Of a DNA stretch of 64,000 bases, positions 24,512 through 37,681 are shown piece by piece. Both the position numbers and the translations under genes were made by a program. The notes below the pieces were generated by a model. That model saw only the letters and a list, made by a program, of their open reading frames with translations, was not told the origin of the DNA and did not search any database. Numbering within the stretch: position 1 is the first letter of the stretch; each line of letters starts with the position of its first letter. This DNA comes from Epichloe hybrida. Its lineage: Eukaryota; Ascomycota; Sordariomycetes; Hypocreales; Clavicipitaceae. Where the stretch lies: contig JAFEKR010000033.1 of the NCBI GenBank assembly GCA_019022495.1, positions 1-64,000 on the forward strand, written 5' to 3'.

Positions 24512-24981
24512 TGTGTGCTATGATACGCGCGCCTATAAACGCGCGTATTCGCGATGACAAGCACAAGGGATACAGGGGATCGCAGGGATAAATAACATAA
24601 CAAGGGATAACAATATTAGTTATCTAGGCAAAGGGACTATTTAATCTATAAAGAGATTACCTATAGCTAGATTCTTTTAAGGTTCTTTATACACGCCTAA
24701 CTTTAGATTTTTAACTTAAATGCCTAGTGCTATAATAGCTACTACTATGTTTACCTTAATAAGATAAATTAATAAGATTATTTCCTTAACTTAACTAAAA
24801 AGTCACTTTTAATCTAATAGACTATTTAATCTAAATTGCTTCTATCTGTAAAGATAGATTTAGCTATTATTATAATTACTACTATTAAGTTAATTAACCC
24901 TTCTAACGTAAGCAGACGTTACCACTACCTATGACCGTGGGCTAGTATCATGTCTTTTGGGGTGTTGTTTTCCGCTTGACA
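24512..24981. mobile_element. Solo LTR related to family Y, inside R1
   Basis: The 470-bp block starts TGTGTGCTATGATACG and ends CCGCTTGACA. It is flanked by the perfect direct repeat aaccat (24506-24511 and 24982-24987). Its end (ttttggggtgttgttttcc) is the reverse complement of the start of the LTR at 28318. Its length matches the 468-bp family Y LTR. A CpG-rich hairpin, atacgcgcg / cgcgcgtat, lies near its start at about 24522-24549. An LTR flanked by a duplication and without internal sequence is the usual footprint of LTR-LTR recombination. Confidence 0.75.
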
Positions 24982-25817
24982 AACCATAAGGTAAGATAGG
25001 CTTGCTATTAACACTAAGCAAGAAAAATCAGTCTTTAATAACACTAGTTTTAGGTGGATTTAATACCCTATAAGAAAAAGAACGCTAAATAATACTAAGA
25101 TTAAGTAATAAACGTTTATAAAAGAAAATAGCGCTATTACTAATGCTAATAAAGAAGCTTAAGCTACCTAGTAAAATAGCAAAGAACTAAATAGTTTTGC
25201 AATAGGGAGCGCTAGTAATACTAGTCTTACCTAGCCTAAATAAAACACTGCTTATATTATTAGACAAATTAAAGATAGTAGTAATGTAAAGACAAATAGT
25301 ATCTTTAACTTTACCCTTACTAATTATTAAAGTAATAAAGATAGATAAATTTGCTAGTTTACTAGATTAAGAAGATAGATTTAGACTAAATTAGGATAGG
25401 AATAAATAGTATAATAGAATTTAAGAATTTGCTAAAAGCTAGATAAATCCGCTAGTTTACTAGACTAAGAGAATAAATTTAGACTAAATTAAAACAGAAA
25501 TAGTTAGTGTAATAAAACTTAAGAATTTGCTAAATAATAGGAAATTAGCAATAGAAAATAGGAAGGTAGTAAATAGAAAATTAATTTTAGAAAGGTTAAA
25601 TACATTATTTAATATAATAATTCCAGAGGACCTATTAAGGGATACAGGGCGCTAAAAAGTTATTGTAATACGTGGCAATAGCTATTCTAAATTTTTCTTT
25701 TGTGAGATTTTAATAGATAATTTTTTATTAATTTACTTAGCTAGGTAAAGTATAAATCTAGTTATAGTCTAATTACCTTTAACTAGGATAGTCATCTTTT
25801 AAGGTATACCTAGCACT

Positions 25818-26014
25818 TATTATATAGCAAAGCTAAATATAAGCGTATATAAGACTAGATTTAGACTCTAGATAGAAAGAATTAACCTTCTTTAAATATC
25901 TTACCTTATACCTAATAGTAGCTCTTATAGTGAACTTAGTATAACTTTATAATAGCAAATCCGTTGGCCCCTCTAACGGATTCGCCTTACATCGTGCCAA
26001 ACCTGCACGTAACA
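25818..26014 (+). repeat. R1 3' LTR
   Basis: 197 bp, ends GCACGTAACA and is followed by ggcat. Its first half is more heavily mutated than the 5' LTR and its last 60 bp less so. Confidence 0.85.
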
Positions 26015-26415
26015 GGCATCGTCGGATCTATTGGCTTTGTTAGATTAATCTAGCCATATCGGATCCCTAGTCATGTGACTATCTAGCTAGATAAAATCCC
26101 TAGATTCCCTCCCCTTTTATAGAAAATTAACTCTCCCTTTATTGCCTTTAGCTTAGATTATTTAATAGATAAGATAACCTAGCATTATGTTTAACCTAAT
26201 AAGATAAATTTAACTTAATATTAAAAAGAAATCTCTTTTAGCTTAGATTCTTGCGATAGATTGCAAATATTGCAAACCTAGATCCTGTTCTCTAGGTTCT
26301 GGCTTTAATATCGTTAAATTCGTTAGTATTATTAGTATTATTAATATTGTTGTTTTTGTTATTATTATTATTGTTATCTTTTCTGTTGTTTTTAGGTGGT
26401 TGTTTTCGCCTAACA

Positions 26416-26955
26416 AAAATGGTGCAGAAATGAGGAATAGTCCTATTAGACTTTCTACCGTTAAATTTAATAATAATCCCCTCCTAATATTACCTCTCTT
26501 ATTATTTCCCCCTTTGGTTATCCCTTTATATAATTATTATAATTATTAGTAGCTTTCTACCTCTTTTCCCTTTGATCTAGGTTAGCTAGATTAAATCACT
26601 TCGTTCCGATTAATTAATCTAGGGTATCTAACTAATCTAACATCGTTAAAATCGTCGGATTAGTCAGATCGATTGATCGGGACCGTTACGACCTTTTCCC
26701 CTTTAATCTAGGTTAGCTAGATTAAATCCCTTTATTCCGATTATTTGATTAAGGTTATCTGACTTATCCGATATCATCAAAATCATCGGATTTGTCAAAT
26801 CAAATGATCGCGACTGTTACGACTTTTTCCCTCTTGACCTAGGTCAGCTAGCTTCGACCTTTCCTTCTAATTACAACCTTCTTTTCCTGAATTTTGACCT
26901 TCCGACCTGCCCTAGCTCAAACCGATTCAATACCCTAGTTTTTGCTTAGCTATTT
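26416..26955. repeat. 131-bp tandem repeat between inverted family Y LTRs
   Basis: Two units of about 131 bp (26560-26690 and 26691-26823) share ctaggttagctagattaaat and end in gttacga. A third, more diverged start (ctaggtcagctag) follows at about 26837. The segment separates LTR copy i from the oppositely oriented copy ii. It still holds CpG sites and is less RIP-affected than the retroelement bodies. No gene was found. Confidence 0.65.
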
Positions 26956-27401
26956 TGTCAGACGAAAACAACCACCCGAAAACGACGGAAAAGACGACGA
27001 TAATAATAACGATAAAAACAATGATATTAACGATGCTAACAATGCTAACGAATTTAACAATATTAATAACAGAACCTAGATAACGGGATCTAGGCCTGCG
27101 ATATTTTCAATCTATTACAAGGATCTAAGCTACTAAGGTCTCTTTTTAATGTCTAGTTATCTTATTAATTAAATAAACCTAGAGTATATACTATAGGAAT
27201 TGCATAAAAGGGGAGAGTTAGATTTTCTATAAAAGGGAAGGGAATCTAGGGATTTTATCTAGCTAGATAGTCACATAACTAAGGATCCGATTAATCTAGC
27301 AATGCTAATAGATCTGACAATGCTAAGGTCTAAAGACCGAAAGTCTTGTGATAGAGGTCTTGAGAGAGGTCTTAAGAGGTCTTAATCCTAGCCACATAAC
27401 A
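26956..27401 (-). repeat. Family Y LTR, copy ii
   Basis: 446 bp, TGTCAGACG...CATAACA on the plus strand. On the minus strand it is preceded by gttagggagg, a polypurine-tract-like sequence, so it looks like a 3' LTR of a minus-strand element. It shares most of its length with copy iii at 28318-28785. Confidence 0.7.
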
Positions 27402-28147
27402 CCTCCCTAACTATTTCCCTTTTCTAGCCCTTAGGAAAGGGAAAACAGTAACCAAAGAAAATAACAAAAAAATGGAAAAGTAGTATAATTATAAGATAAA
27501 AAAAAATTCGTGATTTTCAAGCCCCCCCCTATCCATTAATCCATTAATCAAAAGGGTTATCTATCAAAGAGAGTTATTATTAGAGGTCTTGTTAACAGTC
27601 TAATTAATTAATTCGTAGTAGAAGACCTTTCTAATAGTTAAAGACCTCTTTAATTATTAGAGGAATCGTTAATTAGAGGGATCTTTAACGGCTAGAGGGG
27701 TTGTTAGTAGTTAAAGACCTCGTTAGAAAACCTTCTATTAGTTAGATTCCTCTTTAAAAGTCAGAGGAATCGTCAGTTAAAGAGGTCTTTAAAGGTCAGA
27801 GGCCTTGTCAGATAGCCTAATTAATTAATCTGTGACAACGGAAGCTTTCGTTAGCGGTTAGAGACCTCGTTAGAAGACCTTCTATTAGTTAGATTCCTCT
27901 TCAAAAGTTAGAGGAATCGTTAGTTAAAGAGGTCTTTAAAGGTTAAAGGCCTTTTTAGACAGTCGGATTAATTAATCTAATAATAGAAGCCCTTGTTATT
28001 AGTTAGAGACCTCTTTAGAAGACCTTCTAACAGTTAGATTCCCCTTTAAAAGTCAGAGGAATTGTTAGTTAGAGAGGTCTTTAATAGTTAGAGGTCTTGT
28101 CAGATAGTTAGATTAATTAATCTTTGATAACAGAAGCCCTTATTAGC
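27402..28147. repeat. 146-bp tandem repeat array adjoining LTR ii
   Basis: About three and a half units run between 27590 and 28147. Each contains gttagattcctc, aaaagtcagaggaatcg, aagaggtcttt and attaattaatct. Related sequence follows LTR iii at 28930-29033. The first part (27402-27500) matches 28786-28880. This is internal sequence of the family Y element next to its LTR. No coding frame was found. Confidence 0.7.
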
Positions 28148-28317
28148 AGCAGAGCATTGCACTACAATACAATACATTACACAATACAATACATTAGAAA
28201 TTTTACAATACAATATAATACATGTATTATTTGTATTGTTTTGTATTTTTTTCTTTTTTTCTATTTAAAGTAAACTCCTTAATTATAAGCATTAATAGAG
28301 TATATATATATATATTT
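28148..28317. other. Terminal fragment resembling a hAT-like end, then AT-rich junction
   Basis: It begins cagagcattgcac, one base away from the cagagtattg terminus of elements A and D, and continues with caatac-rich repeats. It then becomes a TATATA run that meets LTR iii at 28318. No partner end was found. Confidence 0.4.
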
Positions 28318-28785
28318 TGTCGGGGGAAAAACAACACCCCAAAACGACGGAAAAGATGGTCTCGATGACGAAGCTAATGATAACGATAAAAACGATGATA
28401 TTGACGATACTGACGATACTAACGAATTTAACAATATTAATGACAGAACCTAGATAACGGGATCTAGGTCTGTGATATTTGCGATTTATCGCGAGGATCC
28501 AAGCCAAAAGAGGTCTCTTTTTAATATTAGGTTAAATTTATCTTATTAGGTTAAACATAATACTAGGTTATCTTATCTATTAAATAATCTAAGCTAAAGG
28601 TAACAAAGGGAGAGTTAATTTTCTATAAAAGAGGAGGGAATCTAGGGATTTTATCTAGCTAGATAGTCACATGACTAGGGATCCGATTGATCCGGCGATG
28701 CCAATAGATCCAACGATGCCAAGGTCTAGAGGCCTGTGGTCTTGTGAGAGAGGTCTTGAGAGGTCACAATTCTAGTCACATAACA
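28318..28785 (-). repeat. Family Y LTR, copy iii
   Basis: 468 bp, TGTCGGGGG...CATAACA. It lies in the same orientation as copy ii, followed by the same cctccctaac sequence. Copies ii and iii with their flanks therefore look like a tandem array rather than one element with two ends. It is the best preserved copy, with many CpG sites retained. Confidence 0.75.
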
Positions 28786-29033
28786 CCTCCCTAACTGTTT
28801 TCCCTTTTCTAGCCCCTAGGAAAGGGAAAACAGTAACAAAAACAACAAAAGGGGAAGAAGTAGTATAATCATAAGATAGAAAAAAAAAATTAGTGATTTT
28901 CAGGCCCCCTTACCTATTAATCTATCAATCAAAAGGGTTATCCATTAAAGGGGTCGTCAGAGGTCTTGTTAACAGTCTGATCAATTGATTCATAGCAGAA
29001 GACCTTTCTAATAGTCAGAGACCTCTTCAATTA
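28786..29033. repeat. Internal family Y sequence next to LTR iii
   Basis: It repeats 27402-27650 with scattered differences, then stops abruptly at about 29033, where Gypsy G2 copy 2 begins. Confidence 0.6.
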
Positions 29034-32000
29034 AACTCTTATTTATTATCTTTAATAGTATCTTATAGTAAGAGTATATCTTCTATATTAATTAAGTCTC
29101 TTTTAAAAGGTTTAAGACTAGTAATATTAAATATATTATATAATTAAGTCCTAGGTAGTAATTTTAATTAATATACTAATTTATAACTCCTAATTACCTT
29201 TTTAATTTTATAGGGGCTTAGATACTTTATAGCTAGCTTCTTACTAGGGTATCTTAGGTTAATGTTTTTTATTAATAATAAAATATAGTTACTAACTTTA
29301 AACCTTATTAGAATTCTCTTCTAGTATAATATTTTTTATACTAAGTCTATAAGTTACTTAAAAGCTACTTAATTATAGTATGCTTTTCTCTTAGTGCTAA
29401 AATCCTACTTTTAGCTTAATTATTTACTAAAGGGATATTTACTATTACTTACTATAGACCTCTAGGATTATAACCTTATAATACCTTTACTAGTGTGTAG
29501 CTATATATTAAGTAATTGCTTATATTATACGTAAATTACGCTATTAATAGGTTATTTACCTAATTAGTTTATTTAGTATAAGTAAAAGCCCTTAAATAAT
29601 GTTCTAAGACCTAGTTTAAACGTTTTATTTAACTATTTATCTAGGGGTAAAAAGCAATACTAAGTAGCCGCTTTATTATAAGAAGATAATAAAAAGTTAT
29701 CTAGAAACCACTAGTAAATATAAAACCTTAGTCTATTATAATACCTTCTAGGGCTTTATAGTCTTTAAAAACATATTCTAAGAATATAGTTACTAGCCTA
29801 TTGCTAGTTAGTTATATTAAAATAGGGATATAAATACTATATTTTATGAAATAGTTAATAATAACTAAAATTACATTATAGGTTTAATTTAAATCTTTTA
29901 CTAGTGAAAGTCTAGTAATAAAATCCATTAATAATTCTTAAAAAGGGCGATTAAGCACTAGTAATATAGCTAGCTTACTATATAGTTTATAATACCTTAG
30001 TTTTAAAGTCTAATAATTTATATAAGTGCTAATATATACCTTTATATCTTTCTTTATTATTAGCTAATAATATTAGTTTATAATCTAATAAAGAGTTTTA
30101 CTTACTCCTTAGTGCCTAGTAGTAAGGTTATTATAGGTTAGTAATAAAATTTCTTTCCTTATACCTAAAGGAATAAAAATATAATTCTTAAATATTAATA
30201 GCTTAGAGGGTTTAATTAACTATATCTAGGATATAGCTAAATTACTACTTTTAAGTAACTTTAATTAAGCTATAGTAAAGTTATTACCTTACTATACTTT
30301 ATATAATAAGACTTAAATTAGGGGTTTTAATTCTAAGCTTTTTTCTAGAAAGTTAGAGTTAAACTTAGAAAAGGTTCTTTAAATAAATTAAATCCTAGCT
30401 ATAATATCTCTATAAGTAATTAGTTTAATAGATGCTTTTAGTCTTATAAGGATATAGATAAGTAATGTTTTCAAGGGGCGCCCTCACTACTTACTAGTAA
30501 TAACCTATACTAGTCTATTCTTATTAGTAATAGCTAGTCTAATAGGAAAATTAAAATAATTAAGTAATAAACAATATATACACTAAGTACTAATAGTATT
30601 ACTATAGCTAGCTTATTACTTATTAATAGAAGTATAAAAAGTATTAAATAACCTTACTAATATAACTCTTCTAAGATTATCTAGATTATTAGGTTCTTTA
30701 GGAATATAGTTAAGTTATAATTTTTTAAAACCTTAGATATTAGTAGTATTATTATAGCGTTATTATAACTAACTATTAGTTACATTAAGTAATGTTTTTA
30801 TAAAGCCTATAGCATTAATAATATTAATATAGTGTTCCTATCTCTTAGTATCTATAAATTTAAATAAAAAGGTAAGAAGTTATATAGTTATTACTTTCTC
30901 TTTCCTTACCTTACTTATAAAATCTAGTCTTCTTAAAAGTAAGTTAGTAAAATTTAATTTCCTTATATAATATATAATCTTAAAATTAAAAGGATAAAGC
31001 TTATTAAGCATAGTTACTTACTTACTAGTAAGCTTAGGCTTTATAGTAAGGTACTTATAGTTTAAATAATCTATAATAACTTTAATTATATAAGCTAAAT
31101 AAGCAAGATAGTGTCTCTATATGTGAAAAGCCTCTTAGATAGCTAATAATTTACTATTAGGTATTAAATATTATAATTTAGTAATAGTTATCTTTCTTAA
31201 TATAAATATAACTAGGTGCTAGTAACCTAGCACTAATATTATAAGTATAGCCCTAATTGCATATCTAGATATATCTATCTTTACTCTAAGATATATAAGT
31301 GGGTTAAAATGCACTAAAATTAGCGCTTTCTAAAATCTTTATTAAAGCTCTCTAAACGCTACTACCTTACAGGGTTTTAGTTTAAATATCACTAGTTAAT
31401 TCCCTCTAAGGCAATCTATTAATAAAATAATAACTTTACTATACTATTTAATAAAATAGCAGTAAAATCTAGTAAAACTAAGAAATAACTAAATATTAAA
31501 AACGCTACGTGGTATTAGCTAGGTTATAATTGCTTTAACTCTTACTAAGTCTATTATAATACTTTTCTCTAATATCTTAAAGCCTAAAAATTTAACTTCC
31601 TTAACTAAAAATTAACACTTCTTAAGGTTAATAAAAAGACTTACCTCTTTAAACCTATATAAAACTTATTTAATATGCTTTATATAATCTTTAACTCTAT
31701 TACTATATATTAGCATATTATCTAGATAGATAATATAGGTCTTATTAATAAGTCCTTTAAGAGTATTATTAATATACTCCTAAAAAGTCACTAGTATGTT
31801 AACTAGTTTAAATAGTATTACTAGATATTTAAAGTAGCTATACTAATAATAGAATGCTATTTTTTACTTATTACCTAAGCGAATATGTAGCTAGTAGTAT
31901 GTATCTTTTAAATCTAAGACTATAAAAATAACTACGCTTACTAATTAATTAAGAATTTTAGTAATAAGGGGTAAAGAGGCCTTATTCTTAATTATAATCT

Positions 32001-34563
32001 TATTTAGGCCCCTATAATCTATATAAAGCCTTAATTTCCCTCCTTTCTTTAAAATAAATAAAATTAGAGCTCTAGCTAGGCTAACTAATCTTCTAATTTA
32101 CCCTTTAAGCTATATACTTATAAGGTACTCTCTAAGAACCTCTAGCTCCCTTTTAGCTAAATTATATATAGGCCCCTAAGGTAGTGTTTTCCCTTCTTCT
32201 AATTTAATTATATAAGTATAACCTCCTAGTTTAGGAAGCTTACTTACTAACTCTTTAGAAAAAATATCTATAAACTCCTTATATTCTTCTAGGATTATTA
32301 GTATAAAGCGCTTAGTGCTTTTATCCTAATTTAATATAGCTTCTTTATTACTTATGTTTTCTAAAATTAGTATAACTATAATACCTTTGCTTTTTTACTA
32401 TAAATAAGCATACTTAAGGATTTATATAGCTACTTTACTATTTATTTATATATCTATTACTACTAGGTTCTTTAATTAGCCTTTTTCTTTTTCTTTTTAA
32501 TTTTTCTTTTCTAGAATACTTAGCTTAATCTTTATTACTCCTAATAATAAAGTAACTACTACTATTTTTTTCTCTTTATATACTTATTACTTACTATAAG
32601 TAAAGAAGAGATATTTTATTATTACTAGATATCTCTAGTATTTATACTCCTAATATATAATTATAGGTAAATACTCTTTAATCTAGTCTATACCTAGAAT
32701 TATCCCTTTACCTATATTAGTAATAAAGTAACTAACTTAGTAAACCTTTATAAATCCTATACTATCTTTTATCTTAACTAATTTTTTTAGAATTCCTTAA
32801 TATAAAATCACTTTTTTACTTACACTTTTTAATATTCTATCTAATTAGATTATATTTTTCTAATCCTTTTTTAATAATAATTTTAGATAAATTATTAAAG
32901 ACTATGCGCTTATATTAAATAGCACTTACATAGCTAATTACTAGTTATCTTATTATAGAGATACTTATATTCTTATTTTATTATCTATAGGCTATTCTAT
33001 AGTAAGATTATATTCCTAGGTTTATACTAATTAAACTAGTATTATATTAGGAAATATAGCTTTATTATTACTTTCCCTATAGTTCTTAGTTATATATTTA
33101 GTACTTTTATAAGTAAAATAATCTAGTGCCTAATAAGTTAGTATAGTATACCTAGGCTTTTTATATTTATAGTATACTAGGGATAATCTTCTCCCTTAGT
33201 CTTTACTCTATTACTATACCTTATTTATAGGTAATATAAAATAAGAGTATTACCTCTTTCTTTTAGAGTCCTAACCTTTTTTATTATTTTAGCCTAAACC
33301 TATTATAATCTTTACTTTCTTACCCTAGCCTTATAGTTAGCTTTAAGTTATTAGGATCTCTTAACTAATTATTTACTTTCTTATAGTATTATTTAAGCTA
33401 TTTAGAAAAATTATAATTCTTAAATATATAGGGATTTCTTTAGGTAACTTAGCTTTTACCTTATCCTAGGCTTATATAAAGGATTAAAATAATTAGTAGT
33501 TCTTTTACCTAAGATTTAGTAATAACCTTATTACTTCTAAGTGTCTTATACTTATATCTATTATTCTAGTTTTTAACTATTCTAGGAAATTTACCTAGGT
33601 AATTAATAAATAATCTACATGCTTATTTATAGCTATATAACGTATTTACTATTGCTTTACATTACTAGCTAGGTAGCTACCTACATATACTACCTTAGTT
33701 ATATTATCCTTAAAGGTATAGTAATTTAATTTAAATAATATATCTAAGTTTACTAAGAAATTCTATAGGCTTTTATATATTTCCCCTTTATATATAAGCA
33801 TTTTTATCTATATTTTAATAAGACTACCTTACTATATAATTACTACTATATTACTATAGACTATAGGTAAAATTATAGCTAATGTTTAAGGGGTAATTAT
33901 AAGTCTAGATTAAGGGGTAATTATAGGTCTAGTTTAAGGTCTAGCTAATCCTAGATTTGCCTTAAGCTCTCTAATTTGCGCCTCTATTTATAAGACCTCT
34001 TATCTCCTCTAAAGGTAACGTAGCTTAGATTATATAACCTTATAGCGTTACTATAATGCCCTTTTTTCTTTAGTTATATTATCTATATCTTTACCTAAAT
34101 TAGGATTAAGTGGCGTTTATTATACTCTATTAGAACCTATAGTTCTAGATTATAGGGGTTCTTTATTTTCCTAATTATCTATAGCTTTATTATTATAAGG
34201 TACTAGCGTGTTTCTTATAGATCTTTAGAGTATTAGCTATATAATAATGTAGCTAATGGTTTGTATTCTTAAAAAGGTTAATAGAGATTAATTTATTATA
34301 GCTTACACTAAAAGGTTAAGAATAAAGTAATAGCTAAGACTATTATAGTTACTACTAGATAAATGCTAGCTAGGGGTAGGTGCGTGAAGGTTTTAATCTC
34401 TAACCTAGCACTAATAATATGCGTAGTCTTTAATAAATACCTCGCTTTACAAGCACGTGGCTATCTTATAGCTAGCTAGCCTCTTTATTATTCGCATAGC
34501 CTAAAGGTTATCTAAAGACCCGCTTCGATGAACATCCTATCTTTAACCTCTGCGCTCCTAACA
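29034..34563 (-). mobile_element. Ty3/Gypsy element G2, copy 2 (RIP-degraded)
   Basis: Minus-strand element beginning TGTTAGGAGCGC at 34563. With TAA/TAG read as former Gln codons, the order is gag/protease, reverse transcriptase (about 32150-31560), RNase H, then integrase (about 30250-29560). RT shows LRLYIDYRGLNKIIIKN and the active site YLDN, where an intact enzyme has YLDD. Integrase shows ELLMDFITRLS and AFYPQ. A C-terminal GPFxI-type remnant follows near 29180. The 3' end and its LTR are missing, cut at 29034. It is the more complete of two G2 copies. Confidence 0.8.
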
Positions 34564-36057
34564 AAAAAGAACTACTAGTAAACTTAATATAAGTAGCTTA
34601 TTATATCTTATTATAGCTTATAATAGCTTATAATAGCTTATAATAGCTTATAATAGCTTATAATACTAATATTACTAGTATTACTAAGATTACTAAGATT
34701 ACTTATAATATTATTAGTGTTAAAGTTTAATAAATAATAAATAATAAATAAATAACTTAAATATAAATACTAGTAATTATAAGTAAATTACTATAGTAAA
34801 AGGTATAGTTTTTAATAACTTAGTATTTTAAGGTTTTTAAAAATATTAATATTATAAAAATGTTTTCTCTTTTATATTTTTTTAAAATAATAATAAAAGT
34901 AAAATAATAGTAATAATAGTAATTAAGTAATAATAGTATTAATAGTATTAATAGTAATAATAGTAATTAAGGTTATTAAAGTTATTAAAGCTGTTATAAT
35001 AAGTATAGTATATTATATAAAAGTGGACGCAAGAGGGTTTTTCTCCCTAGCAAAGGGTTTTCCCTCTTGACTAAGCGAATGGAGTACTAGGAACAGCTAC
35101 ATAGTTAGCTAGCTAGCGTAAAGAATATATATATAAAAGTAAGTCTTAGTTTTATTTTAAAAAATAAGTTAAACTTATTTTTTATAGCTTAATTAAGCTA
35201 TATAAGGTAATTAAAATAATACTATTAATTATTTATTAATAGATTATAAATATTAGTTTATTATATTCTTTATTTATATATTATAGTAATAAGATATATA
35301 AAGTTACTATATATAACTTCTTAAGGCTTTAGAATTATAAAGCTAAAAGTAATATTTAATTAGTTTAAATCTTAAATAAATAGTTTAAGCTTTTTTTAAG
35401 TTCTTATTATATTAAGAATAAGATTTAAGTACTAAGTATATATTTTATTAACTTCTAGTAATTTATCTAGATTTCTTAATTAATTTTATTCTATTAGTTT
35501 AGGGTATTTTTTATTTAAAATAATAATAATAATATTTTAAAATATAAAATAATTAATAGTAATAGTAAATAAAATAATAAGAAGGTTTTTCTTTAAGTTA
35601 TATTAGTAAAATAAAGTATTAGGTATAATCGTTTTATTAAAAAGTTATAATATTATAAATTACCCTAGTTATAGTAAAATCCTTAAAAAAAGGTAAATTT
35701 TATAAATTATATAACTAATTAGGTAAAATAGGTAATAATAAAAGCTTCTATATAACTAGCTTTCTTTTAATCCTTATAATAACCTTATATAATAAAAAAG
35801 CCCACTTTTTTTTTTACTAACACTATATTTGTAGTTTTTGTAGTTAGTGTAGTTAGTAACTACACTAATTACACTACACTATAAGCAAAAAAATATAAGC
35901 AAAAAAAAACTACACTATATTACACTAAAAAAAATATACACTATACTAACTATAAAAAAAAAAACTACAATATATTAACTATAAGAAAAAAAAAACTACA
36001 CTATAAATACAAATTTTTCCTAAAAACTACACTAACTACACTACAAATAATACTCTG
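34564..36057 (-). mobile_element. hAT-like non-autonomous element C (partial)
   Basis: Reverse-complement relative of the left half of element D, ending in aatactctg at 36057. It has the 10-bp minisatellite (agcttataat, about 34610-34670), the aagcccacttttttttt stretch near 35790 and subterminal ctacactaac repeats. The other terminus is absent because the sequence starts directly at the end of G2. A non-RIP-looking insert-like patch (ggacgcaagagggtttttctccc) sits near 35024-35095. Confidence 0.65.
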
Positions 36058-36534
36058 CCTAAGACTATATAGACTACTATCTTACTATAGTAGCTATAGC
36101 TTAAATCCCTAATTATACTAATACTTTAGTATATTATTATTGAAATGTAGGGAGCTAGTTGCTAGCTGGTAACAGCTGTACAGGTGTAGCTCTACGGTTA
36201 GGGACCAGTAAAACCACCACGTTGAATATTTATTTAACGCAACGCAACGGAAGGTTTCGGCAGTTATTAACTAATTAAAATTCAATCTAGATGACTTTTA
36301 CGATGTCTTATATACCAATAGAATTGATTTTAGTGATGTTATACGGGCAATGCGGCTGTTAGATTAAGAGGTCTAGCTATCTAGCTAGGTTAAAAAGATC
36401 TTCTTCCTCTTATATACCCACTGACCGTATCAGTGGATCCGGGCCGTCAGAGAGGTCTTAAGGGCCACTTTTGATTTTCCGCAAAATTCATTTGTATGTA
36501 AAATCTAAAAAATCGACTCACCACCAGAGTATTG
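36058..36534. other. Left part of hairpin-rich host sequence H
   Basis: A less AT-rich island with CpG sites, with small inverted repeats such as gctagttgctagc and acagctgt near 36155-36180. It forms the left flank of element D, whose right flank continues at 45618. No gene was found. Confidence 0.5.
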
Positions 36535-37464
36535 TTTGTAGTGTAGTTAGTGTAGTTTTTAGGAAAAACTTGTATTTATAGTGTAGTTTTTTTTTCTTAT
36601 AGTTAATATATTATAGTTTTTTTTTTATAGTTAGTATATTATAGTTTTTTTTTTTATAGTGTAATATAGTGTAGTTTTTTTTTGCTTGTAGTGTAGTGTA
36701 ATTAGTGTAGTTACTAACTACACTAACTACAAAAACTACAAATATAGTGTTAGTAAAAAAAAGTGGGCCTTTTTATTATATAATGTTATTATAAGGATTA
36801 AAAGAAAGCTAGTTATATAAAAGCTTTTATTATTACCTATTTTACTTAATTAGTTATAGAATTTATAATATTTACTTTTTTTTAAGAATTTTACTATAAC
36901 TAGGGTTATTTATAATATTATACCTTGTTAATAATACTATTATACTTATTACTTTATTTTACTAATATAACTTTAAGAAAAACCTTCTAATTATTTTATT
37001 TACTATTATTATTAATTATTTTATATTTTTATTATTAATTTAATTAAAAAATACCCTAAACTAATATAATTAAATTAAATTAGAAATCTAAATAAATATA
37101 TAAAAGTTAATAGAATATATACTTAGTACTTTAATATTATTATTAATATAATAAGAACTTAAAAAAAGCTTAAACTATTTATTTACTATTTAAACTAATT
37201 AAATATTACTTTAAGCTTTATAATTCTAAAGCTTTAAGAAGTTATATATAGTAACTTTATATATCTTATTATAATAATACATAAAGAAAGAATATAATAG
37301 ACTAATATTTATAATTTATTAATAGATAACTAATAGTATTATTTTAATTACCCTATATAGCTTAAATAAGCTATAAAAATAAGTTTAACTTATTTTTAAA
37401 AATAATACTAGGACTTAGTTTTATATAATATACTATACTTATTATAAAAGCTTTAATAACTTTT

Positions 37465-37681
37465 TGTAAGGGCTTAGGCTTTGCCTAAGCATTGTCTGTA
37501 TAGCAGTTAGAGAGAGGAGTGGTAAAAGCAATTAGGGTAAGGAAAGGAGGCTTATATAAGTAGCCTAAGAGGTATAAGGGGCACCCCTAGGGATAGCCTC
37601 TTACCTTTTCTCCTTTTTCCTTAAGTCTCTTAATACTATATTAATGCCCTATTATAGTTACCTAAGGGCTAGTCTATAATA
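37465..37681 (+). repeat. G1a 5' LTR
   Basis: 217 bp beginning TGTAAGGGCTTAGG. The last two bases are ta where an intact end would be ca. It contains aggataaggggcacccc-like and agtctcttaatac blocks shared by all four G1 LTRs. Confidence 0.88.

Larger units (their letters stand above)
16285..26014 (+). mobile_element. Ty3/Gypsy LTR retrotransposon R1 (9.7 kb, RIP-degraded, nested inserts)
   Basis: It has two 197-bp LTRs and a perfect 5-bp target duplication ggcat (16280-16284 and 26015-26019). Read on the plus strand with TAA/TAG taken as former CAA/CAG, it shows a Gag-like region, a zinc-knuckle remnant near 18420, protease-like text near 19260-19400 and the start of a Gypsy reverse transcriptase at about 20060-20350 (RKGKVIINIRLLN, then FFYQ). 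The RT breaks off exactly where hAT-like element A begins. After A, 21868-24511 does not continue the RT. It reads as unknown, partly coiled-coil-like protein remnants. A solo LTR also lies inside. All frames are broken. Confidence 0.8.
16218..26415. mobile_element. Family Y LTR (copy i), split by element R1
   Basis: The two outer pieces, 16218-16284 and 26020-26415, join across the R1 insertion. They match the reverse complement of the LTR at 28318-28785, for example tctcaagacctctctcacaagacc, tagtcatgtgac and ctagctagataaaatccc. The reassembled LTR is about 463 bp, starts TGTGTGAC and ends CTAACA. Its orientation is opposite to copies ii and iii. The flanks gctag and aaaat do not match, so it is not a clean solo LTR. 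Confidence 0.7.
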
